Of a stretch of DNA of 29,438 nucleotides, positions 1 through 6,292 are shown in pieces. The notes beneath the pieces were generated by a model. It searched no databases and was not told the DNA's origin. It saw only the letters and a program-made list of their open reading frames with translations. The position numbers and the translations under genes were made by a program. Numbering within the stretch: the stretch's first letter is position 1; every line of letters begins with the position of its first letter. The stretch lies in NCBI GenBank assembly GCA_002304945.1, contig DBPQ01000119.1, positions 15,180 through 44,617 on the forward strand, given 5' to 3'. The DNA comes from Actinomycetales bacterium UBA1416. GTDB taxonomy: Bacteria > Actinomycetota > Actinomycetes > Actinomycetales > Actinomycetaceae.

Positions 1-1106
1 AGGCCGTGCCGCGCCGACAGGTCGTGGTAGGCGAGTTCCACCCGCGCGAGGCGGGGATCGTCCCAACTGGTCCCGGCGTGGGTGACGTAGCCAGCCAGCA
101 CCGCGTGCTTCACCAGGTGGTCCAGCTCGGTGGCGACCGGCGCGGTGTCCCCGCTGCGCAGCGCGTCCAGCGCCCGCCGGGTCAGGCCGAGAGCCTCCGC
201 CACCCCGCCGACCGCGTGCTCGCGGCCCTCCACCCGTTCCAGGACCGCCTCCTGCAGGTCGCGGGCCGTCATCCGGCGCCCGTCCGCGAGGTCGACGACG
301 GTGCCCGCCCCCTCCCGCCCCACGGCGTGGAGCGCGGCGACGGCGTCCCCCAGGGCGAGGTCCGCGAGCGATCCGCCGTCCTCCAGCAGGTCGAGGACGG
401 CGACGGTCAGGCCCAGCTTCAGCGCCGTCGTCGTGTCCGTGACGTTGGAGTCGCCGTGGGTCACCTGGAGTCGCGCGTGCCGGGAGGCGTCCGCGTGCGG
501 CTCGGCCCGGGTGAGAACCATGGGGCGCTCACGGGTGGGGTCCGGTGAGAGGACCCGCAGGATCATGGGAGCGCGCGCGGAGAACGTCCAACGCCTCGTC
601 CCGTCCGGGTCGGTCACGAGAGCGCCGCCGCCGGTGAGCAGGGGCCGGGTCGCGAGGAACGCGGCGAACCCGGGATCGAGTTCGGCGGCCGTCTCGGGCC
701 GCACCAGGTAGTTCTCGTGGCAGCCGAACGAGTGGCCGGCGGCGTCCCGGTTGTTCTTCAGCACGTGGATGCGGGCCGGGACGCCGCGCTCGGCGAGCGC
801 GATGGTGGCCCGCTCGGCCATGCCCCGCAGGATCGCCTCTCCCGCACGGTCCTGGGCGACAACGTCCGGGATGGACCGGCACTCCGCCGTCGCGTACTCG
901 GGGTGCGAGCCGAGGTCCACGTAGAGCCGCCCGCCGTTCGGGAGGAACCGGTTGCGGGAGCGGTAGGCCTGGGGGGTGCCGCGGTAGAGCTCCGCGATGG
1001 CCTCGGCGGTGGTGAGAGGGTTGGGCGTGCCCGGCGGGACGGACTCGGTGTGGGCGGCGACGAGGCCGTACTCGGTCTCGAGACCCACGATCCGGGGAGC
1101 GGCCAC
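1..1106 (-). CDS. pafA: Pup--protein ligase PafA (3' end cut by window edge)
   Basis: PafA attaches the C-terminal glutamate of Pup to substrate lysines using ATP; it is a carboxylate-amine ligase of the glutamine-synthetase-like fold. The first 368 codons are present. Visible family signatures are IVGLETEYGL at the N terminus (Glu of the ATP/Mg site), FLPNGGRLYVDLGSHPEYAT near residues 50-70 (includes the catalytic Asp), HVLKNNRDAAGHSFGCHENYL near 110-130, and RAEPHADASRHARLQVTHGDSN. The start is a GTG at 1106-1104, placed directly after the TAG of pup with no spacer, so translation is probably coupled to pup. It is homologous to dop upstream, as expected, because PafA and Dop are paralogues. 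The gene runs off the window at position 1, so about the last quarter is not seen. Identity is very likely; the GTG start is inferred from the MGIE/VGLETEYG alignment. Confidence 0.95.
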   Translation of the reverse strand, partial: MAAPRIVGLETEYGLVAAHTESVPPGTPNPLTTAEAIAELYRGTPQAYRSRNRFLPNGGRLYVDLGSHPEYATAECRSIPDVVAQDRAGEAILRGMAERATIALAERGVPARIHVLKNNRDAAGHSFGCHENYLVRPETAAELDPGFAAFLATRPLLTGGGALVTDPDGTRRWTFSARAPMILRVLSPDPTRERPMVLTRAEPHADASRHARLQVTHGDSNVTDTTTALKLGLTVAVLDLLEDGGSLADLALGDAVAALHAVGREGAGTVVDLADGRRMTARDLQEAVLERVEGREHAVGGVAEALGLTRRALDALRSGDTAPVATELDHLVKHAVLAGYVTHAGTSWDDPRLARVELAYHDLSARHG

Positions 1107-1289
1107 CTACTCGCCGCCCTCCTGCACGAAGCCCTGCACGAAGGTGAGCGCGTTCGTCTCGAGGATGTCGTCGATGTCGGCGAGCACCTGGGAGAAGTCG
1201 TGGGCGGCCGCTGCGGCCGGGGCCGGCGGCGGCTCGACGGGCTCGGGTTCACCGGCCGGGCGGTGCTCCCGGATCTGGTCCTGGGCCAT
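1107..1289 (-). CDS. pup: Prokaryotic ubiquitin-like protein Pup, lysine-free, Gly-Gly-Glu end
   Basis: Pup is the small protein tag that PafA conjugates to lysines and that ARC/Mpa recognises. The gene encodes 60 residues (family usually 60-70) ending in QEGGE, so the C-terminal Glu is encoded and no deamidation by Dop is needed before ligation. The second half (DFSQVLADIDDILETNALTFVQGFVQ) is the amphipathic region that pairs with the ATPase coiled coil. The first half is disordered and rich in Pro, Glu and Ala, including PEPVEPPPAPAAAAA. There is no lysine at all; where many Pups read VQKGG this one has VQEGG. It lies 36 bases after dop and abuts pafA. An AGGAAGGA ribosome site lies upstream of the ATG at 1289. 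Confidence 0.95.
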   Translation of the reverse strand: MAQDQIREHRPAGEPEPVEPPPAPAAAAAHDFSQVLADIDDILETNALTFVQGFVQEGGE

Positions 1290-1325
1290 GGGGGTGTCCT
1301 TCCTGTGGGATGGCAGTGGGGGTGG

Positions 1326-3041
1326 TCAGCGTGACGGCGCGGCAGGTGGCGCGGCAGGTGGTGCGGTCAGGGTGGCGACGAGGTCGGCGAGGTCGGCGGC
1401 GTCGTCGAGCAGGGTGGCGACACGATCCCGGGTGCCGCCAACAGGATTCGCGAGCGGGATACGCACCATTCCGTCACCCTGCCAGTCGTTGCTGCGCGTG
1501 GCGGCGGGGACGCCGGGGGTGTCCGACAGGTCGACGACGATCGACTGCCACGACGCCGAGTGGATGCGCTCAGGGTAGCGCCGGATGAGCTCGCCGCGGA
1601 ACCATGCGCGGGTGTCCTCCGGCGGTGCGAACTCCGCGGCGGCCACCTCCGCCAGCGGCACCACCTCCTCCAGTCGGCCGAGGCCGCGCAGCCGGGCGGA
1701 GAGGGAGCGTTCGGGCCGCAGGTCCGACCACTGGAGGTCCATCGCGGCGAGCTCGGGGGCGGACCACCCCAGGCCGTCCCGGGCGCGGCGCGCCTCGAGG
1801 AGGGCGCGCTTGGCGGCCCACTCGACGCTCCCGACGGCGTTCTGCCAGCCGGCGCCGAGGTCCGCGAGCGTGCGCTCCCACCGCTGGAGGATGTCCGCGG
1901 TGTCGGGGTCGGGCGGCGTACCGCCGTCCCGCACCTCGCGCGCGACGACGTCGAGGTAGGCGTGCTGGATCTCGAGCGCGGTGCGGCGCGAGCCGTCCGC
2001 GAGGAGCAGCGGCTCGGAGAGGCCGAGGTCCCGCGAGACCCGCACGAAGTCCCCGACCGGATCGGCGAGAGAAAGCGCCGCCCACTCCTCCGGCAGCCCC
2101 CGGCGCTCGAGGACGGCGAGGATCAGGCTCATGGTGCCGAGCTTCAGCAGCGTGGACGCGGGGGCGCAGTTGGCGTCCCCGCAGATGACGTGGAGGCGCC
2201 TCCAGCGGGTGGAATCGGCGTGCGGCTCGTCCCGCGTGTTGACGATCGGCCGGTTCAGGGTGGTCTGGATGCCGAGCAGGGTCTCGATGAAGTCGGCGCG
2301 CTGGGAGAGCTGGTACCCCAGCTCGCCCGACATCGGGCCGAGCCCCACCCGGCCCGAGCCCACGATTGTGCTCCGGGTGACGAAGAACGGCACCAGGGCC
2401 GCCACGAGGGTCTCGAAGGGCACCGAGCGGTCCACGATGTAGTTCTCATGGCACCCGTAGGCGGACCCCTTGCCGTCCTGGTTGTTCTTGTACAGCAGCA
2501 CCTCGGGCGAGCCCCCGTGCGTGAGGGCGTCCATGGCGCGCACCATCGCGAGGTCCCCGGCCAGGTCGGCGCGAACCGCCCCACGGGGGGTGGTGGTCTC
2601 CGGGGTGGCGTACTCGGGGTGGCCGTGATCGATGTAGAGCCGGGCCCCGTTGGGCAGCACCGTGGTGGTACCGCGCGCCGCCTGCTCGGCGAAGTGGGTG
2701 AGGCGCGGGACGGCGTGGGGGCGGCGGCCGTCCCCGCCCGTCAGGTCCTCCGGGCGGGGGCCCGACGGCGCCGGCCGGGAGGGGTCGTCGGTGAGGAGGG
2801 AGGGGTCCACCTCGTCCCGGGAGTGCACGAAGCCGCGCACGTCCTGGAGTGGACGCTCGCCCAGGTAGTCCCACCGGATGTCGCCCGCGATGCCGCGCGC
2901 CCGCAGCACCCCGGCATACGCGGCGATCAGGCGCCTGGACAGCTCACGGGAGTCCACCCCTGGCAGTGCGGGCGCCACGATGCCGTACTCGTTCTCGATG
3001 CCCATGACGCGGCGCACGGTCAGTGCGCGATCGGTGGTCAT
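1326..3041 (-). CDS. dop: Depupylase / Pup deamidase Dop
   Basis: Dop hydrolyses the isopeptide bond between Pup and its target and, where Pup ends in Gln, deamidates that Gln. The 571-residue product starts near MGIENEYGIV (ATP/Mg-site Glu). It contains the NGARLYIDHGHPEYATPET segment, a LLYKNNQDGKGSAYGCHENYI block, and RDEPHADSTRWRRLHVICGDAN. A Pro/Gly-rich segment at about residues 78-110 sits where Dop proteins carry their extra loop, which PafA lacks; this separates it from its paralogue pafA at 1106. The end is an Ala/Pro-rich tail. GAGGAG lies immediately before the ATG at 3041, and only nine bases separate it from the arc stop, so it is in one operon with arc, pup and pafA. As Pup here already ends in Glu, Dop presumably acts mainly as the depupylase. 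Confidence 0.95.
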   Translation of the reverse strand: MTTDRALTVRRVMGIENEYGIVAPALPGVDSRELSRRLIAAYAGVLRARGIAGDIRWDYLGERPLQDVRGFVHSRDEVDPSLLTDDPSRPAPSGPRPEDLTGGDGRRPHAVPRLTHFAEQAARGTTTVLPNGARLYIDHGHPEYATPETTTPRGAVRADLAGDLAMVRAMDALTHGGSPEVLLYKNNQDGKGSAYGCHENYIVDRSVPFETLVAALVPFFVTRSTIVGSGRVGLGPMSGELGYQLSQRADFIETLLGIQTTLNRPIVNTRDEPHADSTRWRRLHVICGDANCAPASTLLKLGTMSLILAVLERRGLPEEWAALSLADPVGDFVRVSRDLGLSEPLLLADGSRRTALEIQHAYLDVVAREVRDGGTPPDPDTADILQRWERTLADLGAGWQNAVGSVEWAAKRALLEARRARDGLGWSAPELAAMDLQWSDLRPERSLSARLRGLGRLEEVVPLAEVAAAEFAPPEDTRAWFRGELIRRYPERIHSASWQSIVVDLSDTPGVPAATRSNDWQGDGMVRIPLANPVGGTRDRVATLLDDAADLADLVATLTAPPAAPPAAPSR

Positions 3042-3050
3042 CTCCTCACC

Positions 3051-4682
3051 TCACAGGTAGTCGTCGGACACGATCAGGTCGTGGACCGCGGCGGGTTCGA
3101 CGGCGCTCGGCCCGCCGTCGTCGGGCTGCGGGCGGGCGGCGCGGAGGGTGCGCATCGCGGAGACCCGCTCCCCGCGGCGTCCGGAGGTGCGGGCCCACTC
3201 GTCGGGGTTGGTGGCGGAGGGCAGGTCCTCGTTCTCGCGGACCTCGCGCTCGACGGCGGCCAGCAGGTGCGCCCGTGAGATGCCGCCGGGCAGGCCGGCG
3301 AGGCGGTCCTTGATCGAGTACTTCTTGGCGCGGTCCACGATGTTGGCGAGCATCGCGCCGGAGACGAAGTCGTGCACGTGCAGCACCTCGACCTGGCCGG
3401 TGACGTAGGTGACCTCGAGATACTCGGTCTCGGGACCCTCATGGTAGAGCGCCTCCACGACCGCGTCGATCATGATCTCCACCGCACGCTCCGGGGACCC
3501 GGCCGCCGCGACCTCGCCGGCGTCGAGCGGCAGATCGGGCACCAGGTACTTCGCGAGGATCTCACTGGCGCCCGCACGGTCCGGGCGGTTGATCCGGATC
3601 TTCACGTCGAGGCGGCCGGCACGGAGGATGGCGGGGTCGATCATGTCCTCGCGGTTGGTGGCGCCGATGATGACGACGTTGTCGAGCGATTCGACGCCGT
3701 CGATCTCGGCGAGCAGCTGGGGCACCACGGTGGTCTCGACGTCGGAGGACCGGCCCGTGCCGCGGGTGCGGAACAGGGAGTCCATCTCGTCGAAGAACAC
3801 CACCACGGGGATGCCGGTGAGTGCCCGCTGCCGGGCGCGGGCGAAGATCTGGCGCACCTGCCGCTCGGTCTCGCCGACGTACTTGGTGAGCAACTCCGGG
3901 CCCTTCACGGAGATGAAGTAGGAGCGGGCATCCCCGTCCGGGTTGGCGTTCGCAGCCGCGCGGGCGAGCGACGTGGCCACGGCCTTCGCGATCAGGGTCT
4001 TGCCGCAGCCGGGCGGGCCGTACAGCAGCAGGCCCTTGGGGGGCGTGAGCCGGTGGGCGCGGTACTGCTCCGGGTGCAGCAACGGGAGTTCGATCGAGTC
4101 GCGGATGTCCGCGATCTGACTGCCGAGACCGCCGATGTCCTCGTAGCCGACGTCCGGCACCTCCTCGAGCATGAGCTCCTCGGTGTCGGAGCGTTCCACC
4201 CGCTCGTAGGCGAAGCCGGCGCGCAGGTCGGCGCGCACGATGTCCCCGGCGGCCACCCGGTCGCGCAGCAGGGGCTCGGCGAGGCGGAGGACCTTCTCCT
4301 CCTCGTCCCGCACGCGGACGACGACGCGGTGGTCCGGCAGGTGGTCGGTCACCGGCACGAGGTCCCCGACGTCGTCGTACTCGGTGGCGGCGATCACCAC
4401 CATGTGGTCGTTGAGGATGACCTCGCGGCCCGGCCACAGCGAGGCCGCCGGCACGGTCTGGGCGACGGCGCACCGCATCTTCCGGCCGCCGACCAGCACC
4501 TCGGCGGTGCGGGCGGCGGGGTGGGAGCGCACCACGACCCCGAAGGCGTTGGGGGTCGCCGTGAGCTGGCGCACCTCCTCGTGCAGCGTCGCGAGCTCCG
4601 TTCGGGCAGCGCGCAGCGCGTTGGCGAGCGCCTTGTTCTTGCGGACGGCGGTGGAGTAGTCGTCGGGTGTGGGCGTCGTCAT
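3051..4682 (-). CDS. arc: AAA+ ATPase forming ring-shaped complexes ARC/Mpa (Pup receptor and unfoldase)
   Basis: ARC (Mpa in mycobacteria) is the hexameric ATPase that captures pupylated proteins through N-terminal coiled coils, unfolds them and, where a 20S proteasome exists, feeds them into it. The 543-residue protein has a coiled-coil start (KNKALANALRAARTELATLHEEVRQL, about 15-42), OB-fold interdomain sequence to about 200, then one AAA module: Walker A GPPGCGKT, Walker B FFDEMDSLF, and sensor/Arg-finger segments IIGATNREDMIDPAILRAGRLD. It ends in DDYL: the penultimate Tyr and final Leu resemble the GQYL tail used by Mtb Mpa to dock on the proteasome. ATG 4682 is preferred because GGGAGG lies just upstream; an earlier in-frame ATG at 4760 lacks this. 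First gene of the arc-dop-pup-pafA operon, divergent from the small gene at 4803. Confidence 0.95.
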   Translation of the reverse strand: MTTPTPDDYSTAVRKNKALANALRAARTELATLHEEVRQLTATPNAFGVVVRSHPAARTAEVLVGGRKMRCAVAQTVPAASLWPGREVILNDHMVVIAATEYDDVGDLVPVTDHLPDHRVVVRVRDEEEKVLRLAEPLLRDRVAAGDIVRADLRAGFAYERVERSDTEELMLEEVPDVGYEDIGGLGSQIADIRDSIELPLLHPEQYRAHRLTPPKGLLLYGPPGCGKTLIAKAVATSLARAAANANPDGDARSYFISVKGPELLTKYVGETERQVRQIFARARQRALTGIPVVVFFDEMDSLFRTRGTGRSSDVETTVVPQLLAEIDGVESLDNVVIIGATNREDMIDPAILRAGRLDVKIRINRPDRAGASEILAKYLVPDLPLDAGEVAAAGSPERAVEIMIDAVVEALYHEGPETEYLEVTYVTGQVEVLHVHDFVSGAMLANIVDRAKKYSIKDRLAGLPGGISRAHLLAAVEREVRENEDLPSATNPDEWARTSGRRGERVSAMRTLRAARPQPDDGGPSAVEPAAVHDLIVSDDYL

Positions 4683-4775
4683 CGCACCTCCCTGTTCTCG
4701 TACAAGAGTACCAATGCGTGGGAAGGACCGCCCGCCTTCCACCCCAAAGCAACCCTCCACCAGTGGCAGCGGTGC

Positions 4776-4781
4776 GACAAT
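4776..4781 (+). promoter_or_regulatory. Probable -10 box (GACAAT, with TGC upstream) for the 49-residue gene
   Basis: TGCGACAAT lies 21 bases before the ATG at 4803, with GAAGGAGGG between as ribosome site. It matches an extended -10 element. No convincing -35 is seen, and the start of transcription is inferred. Confidence 0.45.
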
Positions 4782-4802
4782 CCGCTCGAAGGAGGGAGTG
4801 CC

Positions 4803-4952
4803 ATGACCATCGACCCGAAACTCCCCACCCCGGAGGAACTCATCCGGAAGGTGCCCACCGACTCTGTCGCACCCGCGGAACTCGACACGGCGGGCCTGCG
4901 AGACCTGGAGGTGGAGCCGGTCAACTTCGTCCCGAAGGAGCCGCTGCGGTAG
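4803..4952 (+). CDS. 49-residue hypothetical protein divergent from arc
   Basis: I do not recognise this family. The product is small, acidic and soluble, with no Cys, no membrane segment and several Pro. The sequence runs MTIDPKLPTPEELIRKV, then an acidic middle, ending NFVPKEPLR. Support for a real gene: a strong GAAGGAGGG ribosome site five bases before ATG 4803, a TGCGACAAT -10 element upstream, and a strong hairpin starting eight bases after the TAG, so it forms a self-contained transcription unit. It is transcribed away from arc and could share regulation with the pupylation operon. Function unknown. Confidence 0.7.
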   Translation: MTIDPKLPTPEELIRKVPTDSVAPAELDTAGLRDLEVEPVNFVPKEPLR

Positions 4953-4959
4953 GCGGCAC

Positions 4960-4998
4960 GGTCCGCTCGTCCCGGCCGCCGGGGCCGGACAGCGGACC
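4960..4998 (+). terminator. Strong hairpin terminator after the 49-residue gene
   Basis: GGTCCGCT (4960-4967) pairs perfectly with AGCGGACC (4991-4998). The inner CGTCC/GGAC bases extend the stem around a CCGG-rich loop. There is no U tract, which is usual for high-GC actinobacteria. Confidence 0.65.
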
Positions 4999-5053
4999 CT
5001 GCGGCATCGGAGGGGACGGCGGAACGAGGCACCAGCGTTCTGGTACGGGCGTC

Positions 5054-5059
5054 TAGAAT
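5054..5059 (+). promoter_or_regulatory. -10 box of a leaderless promoter for the LysE-family gene
   Basis: TAGAAT ends exactly six bases before the GTG start at 5066, so transcription would begin at the start codon itself. No Shine-Dalgarno sequence is present before this GTG. The same six-base spacing occurs at 16136 (minus strand) and 23189. Confidence 0.6.
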
Positions 5060-5065
5060 CAGCCG

Positions 5066-5698
5066 GTGACCCTGTCCGTCTGGTTGTCGCTGCTGCCCGC
5101 CTCGGTGCTGATCTCGTTCACGCCCGGCGCCGGCGCCATCAACACGATGACCAACTCCCTGAACGAGGGGTTCCGGCGCTCGATCTGGGGCATCATCGGC
5201 CAGCAGGTGGCCCTGCTGATCCACATCGCGATCGTCGCCGCCGGGGTGGGGCTCGTGGTGGCGGGCTCGCCCGTGCTGTTCGACTCGATCCGCTACGCCG
5301 GCGCCGCGTATCTCGTGTACCTCGGGGTCCGGATGTTCACGGCGCCCGGGGAGCCCGCCGCCGCAGGCGAACTCCCCGCGGAGACGGTGGTGGGCGAGCC
5401 GGCGTGGTCCATGGTCCGCCGGGGCATCTGGGTGAACCTGCTGAATCCCAAGGCCGTGGTGTTCTTCCTGGCCTTCACCCCGCAGTTCATCCGGCCGGGG
5501 ATGCCCCTCCTCCCCCAGTACGCCGCGTTCACCGCGACGATCGTGGTGGTGGACGTCCTCGTGATGTGGTTCTTCTTCGCGGCCGCCGCGAAGGGCTTCC
5601 GCCGCTGGACGCGCAGCCCGCGCGGGGCCCGTGCCCTGAACCGCGTGTTCGGGGCGCTGTTCGTCCTCGTGGCGCTCCTGCTGGTGTTCGTGGAGTAG
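5066..5698 (+). CDS. LysE/RhtB-family amino-acid exporter
   Basis: Inner-membrane exporter of the LysE/RhtB superfamily, whose members export amino acids such as Lys, Arg, Thr or homoserine lactone; the substrate here cannot be told. The 210-residue protein has the family's length and about six hydrophobic segments (near 5-25, 40-65, 70-92, 120-140, 150-175 and 190-208). Characteristic stretches are SFTPGAGAINTMTNSLNEGFRRSIWGI at the N terminus and VNLLNPKAVVFFLAFTPQF at about 125-143, the Asn-Pro-Lys motif being typical. The start is a GTG with a TAGAAT -10 box six bases upstream, suggesting a leaderless message. It is followed by arfB, 82 bases downstream on the same strand. Confidence 0.9.
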   Translation: MTLSVWLSLLPASVLISFTPGAGAINTMTNSLNEGFRRSIWGIIGQQVALLIHIAIVAAGVGLVVAGSPVLFDSIRYAGAAYLVYLGVRMFTAPGEPAAAGELPAETVVGEPAWSMVRRGIWVNLLNPKAVVFFLAFTPQFIRPGMPLLPQYAAFTATIVVVDVLVMWFFFAAAAKGFRRWTRSPRGARALNRVFGALFVLVALLLVFVE

Positions 5699-5713
5699 CG
5701 CTCCGCAGTTCGC

Positions 5714-5737
5714 CGGCGCTCGGGGCACGGCGCGCCG
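5714..5737 (+). terminator. Possible weak hairpin between the LysE-family gene and arfB
   Basis: CGGCGC (5714-5719) and GCGCCG (5732-5737) form a 6-bp stem with a 12-base loop, 16 bases after the LysE stop. In such GC-rich DNA this could be chance. Confidence 0.3.
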
Positions 5738-5780
5738 CAATTCGCTGGCCGGCCGCGCGCGCGGGCGGCAGGATGGGCGC

Positions 5781-6218
5781 ATGCCCGCCGTCCCCCGCCC
5801 CGGACTGCGCGTGACCCCCGCCCTCACCATCCCGACGGCGGAGCTCGCGTGGCGCTTCTCGCGCGCCTCCGGACCGGGGGGCCAGGGGGTGAACACCGCG
5901 GACTCCCGGGTGGAGCTGAGTTGGGACGTGATGGGCTCCGCGGTCCTGACGGAGCACCAGCGCAGCCGGCTGGAGGAACGGCTCGGGCGGCGCCTGGTGG
6001 CGGGGGTGCTGACCGTCGTCGCCTCGGAGCACCGCGCGCAGCTCGCCAACAGGGAGGCCGCGCTGGGACGGCTCGCCGCCGTCGTCGCGGACGCGCTCGC
6101 CCCGCCGTCGCCCCCGCGGCGCCCGACCCGCCCGACCCGCGGGTCGAAGGAGCGCCGGTTGCGGGCGAAGAAGCTCCGCTCCGGGACCAAGGAGATGCGG
6201 CGCCGCCCCACGGAGTGA
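5781..6218 (+). CDS. arfB: ArfB-like peptidyl-tRNA hydrolase (ribosome rescue)
   Basis: ArfB (YaeJ/ICT1 type) releases the nascent chain from ribosomes stalled at the end of a broken message. The 145-residue product has a release-factor domain 3 with the catalytic loop SGPGGQGVN at about residues 32-40. There is no codon-recognition domain. The tail is strongly basic (RGSKERRLRAKKLRSGTKEMRRRPTE) and would thread into the empty mRNA channel. Length and layout match ArfB rather than RF1/RF2, which are over 300 residues. AGGA lies seven bases before ATG 5781. The gene is convergent with the large gene ending at 6293, with a strong hairpin between them. Confidence 0.92.
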   Translation: MPAVPRPGLRVTPALTIPTAELAWRFSRASGPGGQGVNTADSRVELSWDVMGSAVLTEHQRSRLEERLGRRLVAGVLTVVASEHRAQLANREAALGRLAAVVADALAPPSPPRRPTRPTRGSKERRLRAKKLRSGTKEMRRRPTE

Positions 6219-6247
6219 GGCGCGGGCAGCCGCACCCCACGCAACGG

Positions 6248-6283
6248 CGACGGCCGGCCAGGCGTGTGACCGGCCGGCCGTCG
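6248..6283. terminator. Bidirectional terminator hairpin between arfB and the PPi-PEPCK-like gene
   Basis: CGACGGCCGGCC (6248-6259) pairs perfectly over 12 bp with GGCCGGCCGTCG (6272-6283) around a 12-base loop. It lies in the 74-base gap between two convergent stop codons. Confidence 0.8.
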
Positions 6284-6292
6284 ACGGATCCG

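Noticed and set aside
1107..1112. Pup ending in GGE instead of GGQ as a defect
   Set aside because: Many Pups encode the terminal Glu directly; it is the ligation-ready form.
1..3041. pafA and dop as a recent gene duplication
   Set aside because: They are ancient paralogues found together in nearly all pupylating bacteria, and the Dop-specific loop is present in one only.
5700..5749. Imperfect direct repeat (about CCGCAGTTCGCCGG and CCGCAATTCGCTGG) between the LysE-family gene and arfB
   Set aside because: Two diverged copies only, without palindromic structure; not distinguishable from chance in this GC-rich gap.
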